Of a stretch of 64,000 bases of DNA, positions 46,750 to 59,341 are shown one piece after another. This stretch comes from Suillus spraguei. Taxonomy: Eukaryota; Basidiomycota; Agaricomycetes; Boletales; Suillaceae. The stretch is from NCBI GenBank assembly GCA_016800925.1, contig JABCPU010000057.1, positions 124,001-188,000 of the forward strand. The letters run 5' to 3'. Numbering within the stretch: position 1 is the first letter of the stretch; each line of letters starts with the position of its first letter. Position numbers and translations under genes: made by a program. The notes under the pieces are model-generated. The model had not been told where the DNA came from. It did not search any database and saw only the letters and a program-made list of their open reading frames with translations.

Positions 46750-47865
46750 ATGATCGACGTCAGTTTCACTCATTTACACGAATACTCTCCTGCCAACGTG
46801 AACTGCCCAGCTGCCCACATTCATATACTACCAGTGGAACTTTTACAGCAGGTATTCTTACTTATCGTCAATGACGTTCCAGACTATCCTAGTGTCTTTT
46901 CCTACGAAGATACTACCATCTCCCCCAATGTTGGGAGCCCTCCCATAGTCTTCACCCATGTGTGCCGTTTTTGGCGAAGAGTTGCATATTCAACCACAGA
47001 GGTCTGGTCGCGCATACAGGTCTCCCTTCCGGGACGAGTCGAACCGTTGACACCGTTTCTTCCATCTTTCCTCCAGTCGTGGCTTGCACGCTCTGGCAAT
47101 CAGCCCCTCACCCTCCGCATCGTATCCGGAGATCTCCCCGTATGCGTCACACGCCGCTGCACGCGACAGTCGAGCCACGAATCCTCACAAGCAAATTCCC
47201 AACTGCTCGGAGTCCTTCTTGCTGAGAGCAAGCGTTGGGGAAGTGTAGCTCTCGTATCCGCAGACGAATGGAATCGTGACTTCGATACACCCCAATTGAG
47301 ATCTTTGCAGTGTTGCTGGCCAGAACTTAGCAGTTTCAATGCACCAAACCTCACTCATCTGCATATCACTTATCGCTGGTCTCTTACCATGCGATTCAGA
47401 CATATACCCACCTGTGACAACGTACGTCACCTCTGGATCCAAAATGCTTCTGCCCGTATCATACGCTCCACGTTCTTCATGTTCCCTCGTCTGGAGTCTA
47501 TCAAGGTGGACGTAATCATATCGGATATTGGCCATCCACATGATTTAACCACCCACCCATGCCTCGAATCGATCACTTTCCCCATTCCCTCGGATCCTTT
47601 TCAACAACGCGAAGTTCTCAAAATATTTAGCGAACTTTGTCTTCCCACGTTGCGCAAATTGACGTTTGTGGCAGATCCAGAAGAATCTGAAGTTTCCTGT
47701 ATTATGGAAGCGCTGGAAACTGCATTTTGCGACGTACAGGTGGTAGACTTTCAGACGACCATACCGTTGAGCGAAATTGACATGGATGTCATCGAGCCGT
47801 TGTTTTCAGTCGCAAGGGAGGTTACTGTTCATGGGGAGGTGCTCCATCATCCTGTCAGACAATAG
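46750..47865 (+). CDS. F-box-like protein (substrate adaptor type)
   Basis: A single uninterrupted 371-residue frame from ATG 46750 to TAG. The F-box-like region is near residues 24-42 (HIHILPVELLQQVFLLIV) and the conserved block VFTHVCRFWRRVAYSTTEVWSRI near 66-88. The rest has LRR-like hydrophobic periodicity (LTHLHITY, VRHLWIQN, LESIKVDV, LRKLTFV). F-box proteins couple targets to SCF ubiquitin ligases; this large agaricomycete family mostly lacks known targets. A decayed partial copy is at 30430-31076. Confidence 0.8.
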   Translation: MIDVSFTHLHEYSPANVNCPAAHIHILPVELLQQVFLLIVNDVPDYPSVFSYEDTTISPNVGSPPIVFTHVCRFWRRVAYSTTEVWSRIQVSLPGRVEPLTPFLPSFLQSWLARSGNQPLTLRIVSGDLPVCVTRRCTRQSSHESSQANSQLLGVLLAESKRWGSVALVSADEWNRDFDTPQLRSLQCCWPELSSFNAPNLTHLHITYRWSLTMRFRHIPTCDNVRHLWIQNASARIIRSTFFMFPRLESIKVDVIISDIGHPHDLTTHPCLESITFPIPSDPFQQREVLKIFSELCLPTLRKLTFVADPEESEVSCIMEALETAFCDVQVVDFQTTIPLSEIDMDVIEPLFSVAREVTVHGEVLHHPVRQ

Positions 47866-48074
47866 TACTCCTCTGTTAGTGACACGATATGTATTGCATA
47901 TATATGTTACAGTAACAAGTCGCGGTATATAATATCACTATCATATTTTTATGGAGTTGAGGAATCGCAAGACAGGTCAGCGTACAAATTTATCCCTCAC
48001 GAAAGTTGTTGATGTTCTCGGACCGGCCGCATCAAGTACATGAAACAGCAGGGACCTTGCGGGGAACCATTAAA

Positions 48075-48555
48075 CTACACTAAGCGGACAAAGGGTTTGA
48101 GGTAAGCAGGCAAGGGAGGAGGAGAGCTGAAACGAGAGTGGGAAGGGGGGAAAACGCCGCGAGAGATGCCATCTGCGAGGTTATCGCAAGACCTCACCCA
48201 TTCAACAGAGATCCGGATGCCATATTTGAGAGCAAAGGAGGAGAGACGTTGCAGAATGTCATTCTGGACAACGTTGCGAGAGCGACCAGCCTGAAGGGCT
48301 TTAATACCACCCTGGTGGTCAGAACGGAACAGTACGTGTACATCACGGAGACCCGAGCGGACAAGGGCGCGAAGACCGAGGTCGATCGCTACCATTTCTG
48401 CCCACCCGATGTCTCGACCATCTGTCCTCCAGCCGTCCAACAATTTCCAAGCAAGCCATCGGGAATCAGCGAGGAAACCGATACCAAATGAAGTAGAAGC
48501 ATCGACAAAAACAGATAACGGAGGAGGGTCGGGAATCAGGAAACGAAGAGGGGTA
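48075..48555 (-). pseudogene. Retroelement RNase H domain fragment (DIRS-like)
   Basis: The frame runs from about 48555 to TAG at 48075-48077. It shows an RNase H core: VFVDASTSFGIG (first Asp), GWAEMVAIDLGLRAL (Glu), LFRSDHQGGIKAL (Asp), then VEWVRSCDNLADGISRGVFPP (last Asp). This pattern resembles the RT-linked RNase H of DIRS-type retroelements common in agaricomycetes. The RT proper is absent. Upstream in the same frame it is joined to linker sequence related to TPR-HET proteins. Confidence 0.65.
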
Positions 48556-48695
48556 CTTTCTAGTTGAGCGTACATGACTCGTCGAATATCATCATCTGTG
48601 TCTGACATACTGGCACAGTGCTGCAACTCTAAAGAAAGGTCATCTTCGAGTTCACAAATGATTTCTTCGGGGCTTACGACGTATCTGTGCATCTG
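48556..48695 (-). pseudogene. Out-of-frame linker of the TPR-HET type
   Basis: The frame reads VSPEEIICELEDD ... IRRVMYAQLESTPLRFLI. The HET gene at the left end of the window reads TSPSEVD ... IQQVIHAQLENAPLRLID just before its HET domain. The match ends where the RNase H sequence begins. Confidence 0.65.
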
Positions 48696-51400
48696 GGGTA
48701 TCATCCCACTTGGAGAATATGATTTCGAAGGCCTCTCCCGCCTCATTACAGCGCACAGCGCCGTGAAGTGCTGCACTCTTTAATTGGTACCCTAGGTAAG
48801 AAGAAGGATTAAGTGTAATGACCTATGCAATTAGTAAAATGAGGACAACTGCTAGAGAAATGATAACTATCATCCTCACCCTGTTCGCATCATGAAGAGC
48901 CGCTACGAAGAGGTTGCGTTCCAAATTTGCTTTACTGCGGTGCACAAAGAGTAACTCGCACGAAGAGTCCAGCTCGATCCCTGCTGAATATAGTTCAATA
49001 GCCGAATCATAATTTTTCGCAGCAACAGCCTCGTCTCCCCTTGCGACACAGCGTGCAGTGCAATCCTTCGTGAAGGCTAAACAACACCAGGGCAAGCATC
49101 GATGTTCAAATCGTCTTTGGACACAGAAGCACTCACCAGTAGACCATTCGAGGTCGTTATCCTTTACATCCTCGTCGATCGTCGACATCATGTATTGGTG
49201 GGATTCGATAGCTTCGATCACTCGATCGGCGCGCAGGCATGCTTCGCACCGTATTTGGTTAATGGTTTGCCATGAGGAATCCAAGTCCCAGCCGAAGAGC
49301 TTCGGCATATCATCAGTTAGTGAAAATATGCTGTGACTTCGTGGCGCACCACCGTGAATATTCTTAGTCTAGGCTGAAAAAGTGCTCTGCTTGAGAACAA
49401 GTTAGTAGTACTGTGAATACTACGGTCGAGTTGATCGGCGGCTTCGTTGTACCGCCCATCCCGGAAAGCAATTGTCGCGAGCTGCATACGTAGGTACGAC
49501 TGGGAGTTTGGTCGAGAGTGAGAAAACTTTGAGGTTTGATACAAGGCTCACATTCACAACACTGCACAGAGTTGGATCTGAGTGTTTAGAAGCAGTGGTA
49601 AGGTCTTGAACTCGCCGGACTGCCTCATCATGACGACCGGCATCAAAAAGTGCAATAGCCTGGATAAAATAACATTGAAGTCTCGGTGTGACAAACTGAC
49701 TGTTAGAAATAGTGACGACAGTACCTTGATCAATAGTAAAAGAGTGATGATGTTCGGATCACTATTGGCAAATGCAAAAGCGAAGTCAAAAGCTTCCATC
49801 GCGTCCCAGAGCTGCTTGTTGCCGCAGAGGGCAATGCCCTTGGAGATGTAGCCCAATAACGAGGGCTGGATAGCAATGGACTATGCAACTAAACTGAGTT
49901 ACCTGTCGCATCATAAGAGGTAGAATGTCTGACCTTGACTGCATCTTGAAGCGCATCGCCCCACTTGGACTTCCGTGCCCTTACGATTGAACGATTAGCG
50001 TACGTGTCACGTCTGTTGTCATCTTCGTCAAAATCAATCTCATGGGTCAAGAGGTCTTCGATGATATGAAGATCTCCAGAATTGCGAACCGTCGTCTTTA
50101 TAGCGAAGGTCTACATTTGAAATAAGTTCAAATTTGGTCAGAAGTAGATAACGACAAATAAATAGCTCACGTCGAATAATGAGTCTTGGTCGTCACTGCC
50201 AGAGGAGTCACTTGTATTGTCCTGATCTATATCGTTGTGATCACCGTTATCTCCTGTATGCTCATTGTCGCTGTTGCGACTACTCTGTAAGTCGGCACGC
50301 AAAAAAAAGTTGTAGATGAATAAAAGGGAAGAACAATCAAACGAACAAGAACATACCTGCGTTTCACTGCTGCGAGAAAGTTGCTCTCCCCGTATTTCTT
50401 CATCCTCTATTTGGCTTTCCTCCGCCTCGGCTTGCTCTAGTATATCCCTAACCGACCAAAGCTGAAGGTTCCCATCATCGGCTCCGCTCACGAGTAGTTC
50501 TGCATCGGGAGAAATGGCGACAGAGTGAACTTTTTTGGCATGTTCAAGTACATGTCCTATCTGCTTATGTGTCTTTGTGCACCACAACCGCACAGTGCTG
50601 TCGTCCGATGCCGTGGCGATGAAGGAGTTATCTGAAGAAATGGCAAGACAAGTGATCCAGCGAGTGTGACCGACGCACGGTTCACCGATTTTTTCTCCAT
50701 TAGACGAATTCCAGAAATTGGCTGTGTTATCGGACGATCCAGAGACAAGCTGGTTGCCGTCGGGCGACCACACAACACTCCGGACTGACCATTGGCCAGC
50801 GGTGATCTTGAGTAGACATTCGGCGTTAACGGTGCGCCACACCCGGATGGTATGGTCAGATGATCCGGATGCTAATTTTAATCCATCCGGGCTGAATGAC
50901 ACACTCCACACGTGTACTGTTTTACGACGATGTTGACTAGTAACGTCGAGTATTGCAAGGACTGCGCCAGTCTCCGCATCCCATATAACAACTGTCGAAT
51001 CATGCGAACCGCTCGCGACTTTCCTTCCATCCGGGGAGAAGCACACAGAATTCACTTTCTCTGTATGCTTCACGAGCGGATCGAATACCATCTGCTTGCT
51101 CTCGGTGTCCCAGATGATGACGGTGGCATCGTCCCCACCGCTTGCAATTCGCCCGTCGTCTGGAGATATGGCGACTGATCGCACCCGATTCGTGTGCCCC
51201 TTGAATGGATCTCCAACCATTTTTCCTGTTTGTCGCACGTCTAAAATCCGCAGGGTTTTATCATGCGAACCAGTGACGACCCGTCGACCGTCTTTGAAGA
51301 ATGCCACTGCCCACACTTTGTTCTTGCGCTGTCGCACCGCTCGCGTTGGCGCCGGCTGCCCTTCCAAAATATCTGTTGCTGTATCAGGTACTCCTGACAT
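48652..51400 (-). CDS. WD40-TPR protein, C-terminally truncated
   Basis: Exons on the minus strand: 51400-50357, 50284-50171, 50110-49934, 49880-49725, 49659-49552, 49499-49350, 49299-49137, 49076-48880 and 48822-48652, all GT-AG, 759 residues. MSGVPDTATD at 51400 is the first ATG, since the longer frame starts with GTG. Seven WD40 repeats (about residues 28-330, for example SVAISPDDGRIASGGDDATVIIWD) make a full propeller. An acidic D/S/N linker follows, then TPR-like helices (YISKGIALCGNKQLWDAMEAF, DAGRHDEAVRRVQDL, RDGRYNEAADQLDRS, GDEAVAAKNYDSAIELYSAG, ALHGAVRCNEAGEAFEI). It ends at TGA 48652 after PDAQIRRKPRRNHL. In another frame the sequence continues with a linker like that before the HET domain at 88-1793, so a frameshift near 48695 has cut it short. 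Confidence 0.75.
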
Positions 51401-52661
51401 GTCGTGTGACCTAGTCAGAAAAAGACGGTCAGTAAGAATAAGTTCAACAAGTTGGCAAAAAGCATACGTTTGGATATCGTTTCTGTGCGTAGTGAGTTGT
51501 TGTATTTCTCTAAGTTGCAACTCATGTTTGAGGTGCTTATACAGGGTTCTTGGTGGGCGTGCCACGCTGCAGCAGCGTGGATCTCACGTCGGTTTTTCCA
51601 TCATCACCCGGTCTAGTGTTATATCCAATTCGTCACACGTTTCAATTACTGCAAAGCATGATACGTCATGTAATGAATTCATCTGAGTCTGCCACAGCCA
51701 CAGGTTCCAGTATACCGCACTATCATGTGCAGTTGTGAATATATCCGGCAGACAAAGGGTCAGCACATATTCACGTTCGAACACGCGCACCAAATATGTA
51801 CGTGGACTAAGCAGTACAAGTAAGCACTGTCTCTGTTCGCAGTATATAGATCTGTGATGATAAACTTGAAGCATCGCGTCTAGTCGGATCGCTCCGCGTG
51901 TCCAAAGTTCCGAGCGGGTCAAGGTCTGAGCGTCCTTAACGTGTCCCCGTCAAGCTCGATCGAATCTCACTTCAAGAAGTCCCTTCTGCTTGATGCTCGT
52001 TTTTTCTATCGTATTTAGCTTCCACCGGACTTGGCAGTTGACCAGTTCCCGGCACTGAGCCTACTACATCATGAGTAAACCACACAACGAATCTTTCAAA
52101 CGGATACTCGTCAAATGTGAGTTCTACTGTGTGTATTTACTTCAAAGTTATTGACAGCATGCTTGGGTACGATGTAGCGATGTCTGTTACCTCTTACCGA
52201 ATTCTTGAGAAAGCAAAATCTGGTTCCATTATTATTCAGGTCTTGTGATGCAGACGATCAGACTGTTGCTATATCTTTCTACCCAACAAAAAAAGATCGT
52301 AAATTGGTGGCTCGCAATTGCTGAGCCGAGCATGAAATAGCTGCTGTCAATTAAGTACGTCACAATTAACGAGACCCTCAATGAAATTGGAGCTCACGCT
52401 TCCGCAAGACCACGCTTTGAAACCCTCACCATTCGTGTTTCATACGTTCACAGATTTTGGCCTAAGCTTACAAATGATTCATCTTGTCGACCGTGCTGAG
52501 CACAGTGTCTGTAGAGATACGTCGAAAATTTACATTTATTTTCTTGCCCATTTTTATCCTATAATTTGTTTGGTATTCACACTGATATACTGCCGACAGC
52601 TAGAGACTGTTGTCGTGCGAAGCTAACCGTCTGCTACCAGGTATATCTTCATTGTATGCGG
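51401..52661. other. Intergenic, part of the GST-linked repeat
   Basis: About 51885-52190 resembles 55545-56350. About 52090-52660 is the GST 3' flank, found again at about 56270-56885, 56930-57295 and 59090-59345. No gene. Confidence 0.45.
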
Positions 52662-53639
52662 TTAGTGAATCTCCTCTTGAAGTATCCGATTACAGCCTCC
52701 TAAAGGCAGTAAACAATAAGCCACTATTCATTCGCATAGATCTATGCACACCTCATCATGGATTTGCTTGAAGCCTGGACGGCCCAGCATTCGCTGAGCG
52801 TATTTCCTGAATTTGGCAAATTTGAGTCCTTCTAACTCCTCGCCTAATTTATACCCCATCCCGGCAGGGAAATTCCCTGTTTCAAATTAATCAGATTCAA
52901 CTTCTCGCAAAAGGTGCACGAATGGATGCTTTACCTATGCCAGTTTCGGTGACGATCTTGAGCCTAGCGAGATGTGGAGAGATACATGCATCTGCAATAG
53001 TATAATGTTCTCCAACCGCGAAATCGCTGCCCTCCTCGAGAAGTTCTTGAATAAATTCAATCGCCTTCAGGACATTGTCAAACGACTCGTTCCCTTGGAC
53101 GAAGGCAAGATACGTTCCCTCGATGTGTTTAATAGTCGCGTCGATGAAGAAACGGACTTTGGCGCGCAAAACAGGATCCTTTGGCAGGAGGCCAGAATCT
53201 GGATAGAGGTCCGCCAAGAACTCAAGGATGACATTCGATTCCGCAATTTTAGCAGACAGGGACGAAGGATCATCCGGGTTGACATTGGGTCCCCCATATG
53301 TCAAAACGGGCACCTATAGTTATAATGGTACGCTTGTCCCAAGTCTGCAATGGATATAGAAAATCATCTCCCATACCTGGCCGACAGGGTTCACTTTACT
53401 GGTGAACCACTCTGGTTTATTACGGAGATCGACTTGGTAGGCTTTGTAGGGTGCATTGGCTTCAGCAAGAGCCAGTTGGATCTGTCAATTTGCGTCAGAC
53501 ACTTGTGAGGTGATGTCAACAGTTATTTCACCTTTTGGCTATAGGGTGAGACCTGCAGAGTCGTGGGTCAGAAAAGTTCTGCACTTCACTCTCCATCGTT
53601 CCCCACCTTGTGTAAGTACAAAGTCAGCTGTTCGGACAT
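52662..53639 (-). CDS. Glutathione S-transferase, copy 1
   Basis: Conjugates or transfers glutathione in detoxification and redox control. Exons on the minus strand: 53639-53607, 53552-53532, 53481-53377, 53313-52935, 52876-52752 and 52673-52662, giving 224 residues. Exon 2 is only 21 nt and codes VSPYSQK, the N-terminal catalytic-site segment. The thioredoxin-fold half has the cis-proline region NPVGQVPVLTYGG and the glutathione-binding ES in AESNVILEFL. The helical C-terminal domain includes HYTIADACISPHL. The last exon codes only EIH and stop. No lesion seen. Two related units follow on the right in the same orientation. Confidence 0.9.
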
Positions 53640-55440
53640 AATGATTTGAGTGATGGCACTTTAACAGGGATGCTCGGGTTTATATACGAGACGAGCAGAA
53701 ATTTAGGCCCGGTATCGGTTATTGCATCACTGCCTGATGAGCTGATATTAGGTACATACTGCTAGAGTTATTCGTAATCGGGTGCAGGCATGAATCTTAC
53801 TAATTAACAACTTGAAGTCGAAGGTCAATCATAATACCCCGATAGCTTGGTGAATGAGTCAGTTGCTACTTCACGTTATACCAATATATCAACATTACGA
53901 ACTTCATCAACAACTCAGCTTACCGAGCACAGTGCACACTACATGGAGCAAGTACTATGTAGGTCCCCAGGAGAAGGTAGGATTCTAGCGTTCGGCATCT
54001 GCTGACAGACGGAGGTAATCATCAGATTCATAACCTTAATAAAAATTTCAACTCCGTCGGCATCTTTGTGCCTTTCAAATCCACCACTAGCGTGTTCGCT
54101 CCCCTGGGGCGTGCAGGACCGTCAAGTTTGACACTATCGTGAGCCTGGGACGACTGGTCCAGTATCATTTCAGTGAACCTAATGGTGGATATCACTGTGG
54201 TGGGCAGTACAGGCACTTCACTTTCTAACACTTAATTTCCCTCAGTATTGAACTCAGTTGTAATCAGCTACGTGACGTACGAGATAACAGCTTTCCCCTA
54301 TATCTTGAAGATTTTGTTCATCAGATGAGGGTGAAAAATGAGGTTTTTGAAAAGTGCTGTGCAGATCGGGCAGACTTGTTTCTGTTGTGTAGCAGTTTGG
54401 TAGTCTGCAGGGACGATGACGTTCCTCACAAGGCTAGTCATCACTGAAAATCGAGACGCGCTATAAACTATTAAATCTCCTTATAATGATCATAATACCT
54501 GTAATCACTGGCAAATGAAATATGGCAAGTGGTTAGATAACAACATACCATGGGATACAATCAGCCATGGGATCAAGGTCATCCAAACGAGTTTCAACCA
54601 TCAAATCAAGTCTCCTATGAGATCGCTCCTAGCCATGCTGTCGAAGCCAGACTAACTTGGAAATCCGAAGGAAACGTCGAAAGTGTCAATGAGTGAGTGG
54701 AGGTAAAGCAGGTGATTGTGTAGCTACATACTACAGAGCCTCGTCAGAGCGCAAAGAAGTAAGAAGTTATTTCTCATGCATGACTAGAAAATATACTTGG
54801 TGAGTGGTGACGGAGGTCTTGACTCACTCTGCCGACACGTATCTCATTTACTTTGAGATCCGGGAGCCGAACTGTTTCAGAATAGGAAGAAGTGCATTAT
54901 TAAAGTTAGGAGTGGAGTGCAGGGTAATAAGGCTGTGAGTTTCGGTGTCAGTCGCAGACAACAAAAAAGAACGGAGAACCGAACCGCTTAGCCTTGTTCA
55001 GATGGGGATTCAGTTCACGATGCGAGAACAGCCTTCAATCAAAAGTTTACGTGTCAATAAGTTAGCACGAAGTCTGGCATTGATAAAGCACGGAGATAGC
55101 GTGTCTTACCATACACCTCTATCCGCCAGCCCCACTGGGGGACGGGAAATCTATACCGTCGTCCGAGTTCTAGCACAGAACAAAACAAAAAATCTGTCCA
55201 AAGAGTTTGCGGCAAATCACTGACTCTCACGAGCAAGTTGAATCCGAAGTCTTGAGATGTAAGATATATGCGATGAAGCCAAGATGAAGCAGGTCCTTGA
55301 TTTAGTCTTTTTTGTCTGGGGAGGATGCACACGATCAACAAGATTCCGGATCACGATGATGATACATCCCCTAATTATAGCTCTCCCTTTTATATGCTTG
55401 CATGATCAATGTCACTAGAGTCCTAGTTTGTTTGATGGGT
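53640..55440. other. Upstream region of GST copy 1, no supported gene
   Basis: Only short ORFs without domains. It should contain the GST promoter next to 53640. Confidence 0.3.
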
Positions 55441-57292
55441 GGGCGTTGGCTGCGTTGCAACAGTCGCGTACCGTGAACAATCGAAGGAGTACGTACGTAT
55501 CGAGCGGACTTCGAAACTGTTGGTTTCTTCCCATCATGCATCACGTCTTGTAGGATCGCTGCGCGTGTCCAAAGTTCCGCTAGTGGGCCAAGGTCTGACC
55601 TCGACATGTTCCCGTCAAGCTCAATCATCGTGGAGCTCACTTCAAGACGTCCTTTCTATCTTATTTAGCTTCCGGCGTCCGCCTTCCAGGCCAGCATCGT
55701 CTACTCTTATAGATCCGAATAATTCCGGTATTACCGAAACGGTTTCATTAGGAGACCTCATGGCGTGCAGGCCTCGTGCTCGGATAAAGGCCGACCTTGC
55801 GATAAAGCTTCTATCCCACCTGCAGCCCTCTGTCTGCCCATCCGTACACTACCCTTACAGTGGGTTATGAGTGCTGATACGTCTGGCTGAGCCTCGAGTG
55901 GTTGCAGTTGCAGTGTCGCACAGACTATTTACTCCCATTGTCCACTTAGGCTGGGAAAGGAAGACGGACCATTGAGGCCTTGCTCGAGAGGTACGAGCGG
56001 TAGCCCCCTGACGAGAGCTTTCGCAGGCTCGAAACCGCCACTTTCCCGCTCTACTAGCCTCCCTTTGGTCCAGCCAACAGACTCTTAACTTAGGATATGA
56101 GTACCTGCAGCAGGCACTAAGGAGATAGTCAGCCTCTGCTGACATGGGTTTCGCTTTCCATGTCAGTTCGCTAAGACTTGGCAGTAGACCAGATGCCGGC
56201 ATTGAGTCTACCGCGTCACAAAGTTAGAAGTTGGCAACGCAACGAACCTTTCAGACGGTGCTCGACAAATGTGAGTATTTGAGTTCTACTGTGTGTATCT
56301 ATGTACTTCAAAGTTATTGATACCATGGCTAGGCGTGATGCAGCGATGTTCGTCGCCCCATGCCCAACCCTTAGCGTATCCTCCAATCTTGATAAATCAA
56401 AATATAACTGCTGGTATTATTCAGGTTGTGACGCAGATGAGGATACTGGTGATCAGACTGTTGCTGCATCTTTCTACTCGGTAAAAAACATTGAAAATTG
56501 TTGGCTAGTTGTACAGCTGAGCATGAAATAGCTGCTATCAATTAAGTGCGTCACAGTTCACAAGACCGTCGTGAAATTGGAGTTCACGCTACCGCAGGCT
56601 GCAACTATATTTTGACACCCTCGTCATCCCTGTTTCATACGTTCGTGCAAATCATGCCCTAAGCATACAACTGATTGATGTTGCCAAGGGTGTCGTGGGT
56701 ATGCTCTGTCCCTACAGACACATCGAAATTTTATATTTGTCGTACGGCTTTCTTGCCGATTGTTCATCACATAATTTTCCTAGTATTGGCTTGGATATAC
56801 TCTAAATTTCTGATAGCTAAAGATTGTTCTCGTACGAAGCTAACCATTTGCTACCAGGCATATCTTCACTGTATGTGGTTAGTGAATCTCGTTTTGAAGT
56901 AAGTGAAATATATTGCTGGTCCCACTACTATTCAGGTCACTCCTGATGCAGACAAGGATCATGGCAATTGGACTGTCGCCGCATCTTTCTACCCAGCCAA
57001 AAAAAGATCGCAAATAGGTGGCTCGTGATTGGGGAGTTGAGCATGAAATAACTGCTGTCAGTTATATGCATCACAGTTAACAAGACCCTCGGTGAAATTG
57101 ATTGACCTTGCCAACGGTGCTGAGCAGTGTCTATAGAGATACGTCGAAATTTTACATTCGTCGCACGGCTTTCTTCCTGATCTTTCATCATATAATCTGT
57201 CTAGTATTCACATGGATATACTGCCGACAGCTGTAGAATGTCATCGTACGAAGCTAACTATCTGCTACCAGGTATATCTTCACTGTACGCGG
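55441..57292. repeat. Array of GST 3'-flank copies
   Basis: Two successive degenerate copies of the GST downstream flank (about 56270-56885 and 56930-57292) and an outer copy of the 51.9-52.2 kb segment (about 55545-56300). Near 56876-56900 the end of the last GST exon (ggttagtgaatctcgttttgaag) is recognisable without the rest of the gene. Confidence 0.55.
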
Positions 57293-58194
57293 TCAGCGAA
57301 TCTCCTCTTGAGGTATTCAATTATAGCCTCCTAGAGTAAACAATAAGTTATTACTCGCCCGCGTACATGTATGCACACCTCATCACAGGTTTACTTGAAG
57401 CTCGGACGGTCCAGCATTCGCTCAACGTATTTCTTGAATTTGGCAAATTTGGCTCCTTCTAACTCCTCGCCTAATTTATACCCCATCCCGACGGGGAAAT
57501 TCCCTGTTTTCAATTAATCAGATTCAACTCCTCGGAAAAGCCACGAATGGATGCCCTACCTATGTCAGTTTCGATGACGATCTTAAGTCTTGCGAGATGT
57601 GGAGAGATGCATGCATCTGCAATAGTATAATGATCTCCAACCGCGAAATCTCTGCCCTGCTCGAGAATTTTTTAAATAAATCCAATCGCCTTCAAGGCAT
57701 TGTCAAATGACTCGTTCCCTTGAAGGAAGGCAAGATACGTTCCCGCGATGTGTTTAGCAGTAGCATAAATGAAGAAACGGACTTTGGCGCGCAAAACAGG
57801 ATCCTTTGGCAGAAGTCCAGAATCTGGATAGAGGTCCGCCAAGAACTCAAGGATGACATTCGATTCCGCAATTTTAGTGGACAAGGACGAAGGATCGTCA
57901 GGCTCGCCATTCGGTCCTCCATATGTCACAACGGGCACCTATAGTTATAATGACATGTTTGTTCACAATAGATACAGAATATCATCACACATACCTGACC
58001 GACAGGGTTCACTTTACTGGTGAACCACTCTGGTTTATTACGGAGATCGACTTGGTAGGCTCTGTAGGGTGCATTGGCTTCAGCAAGAGCCAGTTGGACC
58101 TGTGCAGACTCGGAGTTGTGGGTTAGACAAGTTTCGCACTTCATTCTCCATCGTTCCTTACCTTGTGAAAGTACAAAGTCAGCTGTTCGGACAT
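57293..58194 (-). pseudogene. Glutathione S-transferase, copy 2, broken
   Basis: Same gene plan as copy 1, starting MSEQLTLYFHK at 58194. The 21-nt exon 2 (the SPYSQK active-site segment) and its flanking intron sequence are deleted: exon 1 would splice directly to VQLALAEANAPY. In the fourth exon CAA has become TAA (AIGFI then stop), cutting off the last third. Residues after the stop (KILEQGRDFAVGDHYTIADAC) remain recognisable. Confidence 0.85.
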
Positions 58195-59341
58195 GATGAT
58201 TTGAGTAATGTCATTGTAATAAAAGGAATACTCAGGTTTACATACGAGACGAGCAGACCTTTAGACCCGGTATCAGTCATCCGACTCGCATCACTGCTCG
58301 ATGAGTTGTACAAGTCGGACTCAGAGGTCGACAAGAGAACACGTCAGCAAAGTGACCTGAAGAGAATCTGGAGATATTACTTACCATGTATGTCTATTTA
58401 CAAGACTTCTCACTAACCCAAGGCGTAAATTTCTTGACGTCACAGTTTACAAGACCGTCGGTGAAATTGGAGTTTACGCTACCGCAAGCTGCAACCACAG
58501 TTTGAAATAGGCTCGAGACCAGCCTGGCTTATATAACAAGTCGAGTGGCATAGCCAGGCTGGTCGATCTCAGAGAGATTTTGCAGGCGAAGCACGGAGTC
58601 TAGTACCGGGTGTGCTGGTTGAAGTAATAGTGCGCCTATCGACTTTCGGCACTTAGCGTACTGCATAACCCAGACACCTCATCTTTGCACTGTAGCACTA
58701 AAATTGACATACCATTTGCTCCATTATTATCCATCACTATTACTGCAGTATGCTTTGCTGTCTGAATGTTTAGCACGGACAATTGTCCAATGGACTCTCG
58801 CAGCCTCAGCACCATGATGGAGGAAAACTCCTCATGCTTCTCTCATGTACACTGTAGAGTGTCTTGTCGTGTGGAGTGTCGTATAAGTGTGATCGAGTGA
58901 ATCCCATATTCTTCATACAGAATCAATGTTGATTTGGGCTGGTCGTAACATGAAGATGCAGACGTGTCTGTGCGATGTCTGTATGTACAACGAAGCGGTA
59001 ACACCGTGACATTGCTTCGCCTGCCAAATCTTCGACCAGTCTGACTACGTCAAAATTTCCCACCTGTCATCGCGAGTCTAATTTTGAACCCCTTGTCATG
59101 CGTGTTTCATACGTTCATGCAAATCATGCCCTAAGCTTACAACTGATTGATGTTGCCAAGCGTGCTGTAGGTATGCACTTTCCCTGGAGATATATCAAAA
59201 TTTTATATTTGTCGGGCGGCTATTGTTCGTCATATAATTTGTCTAGTGTTGGGTTGGATATACTCTAAATTTCCGACAGCTGAAAATTGTTCTCCTACGA
59301 AGCTAACCATCTACTACCAGGTATATCTTCACTGTACGCGG
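58195..59341. other. Intergenic between GST copies
   Basis: A 13-bp-arm palindrome (gaccagcctggct / agccaggctggtc) lies at about 58511-58566. The GST 3' flank repeat occupies about 59090-59341. No gene. Confidence 0.4.

Noticed and set aside
51096..51686. 196-codon plus-strand ORF
   Set aside because: Antisense shadow of the WD40 exon.
58511..58566. Palindrome gaccagcctggct/agccaggctggtc as a regulatory hairpin
   Set aside because: Short arms, isolated, no gene or element boundary next to it; kept only as a note in the intergenic entry.
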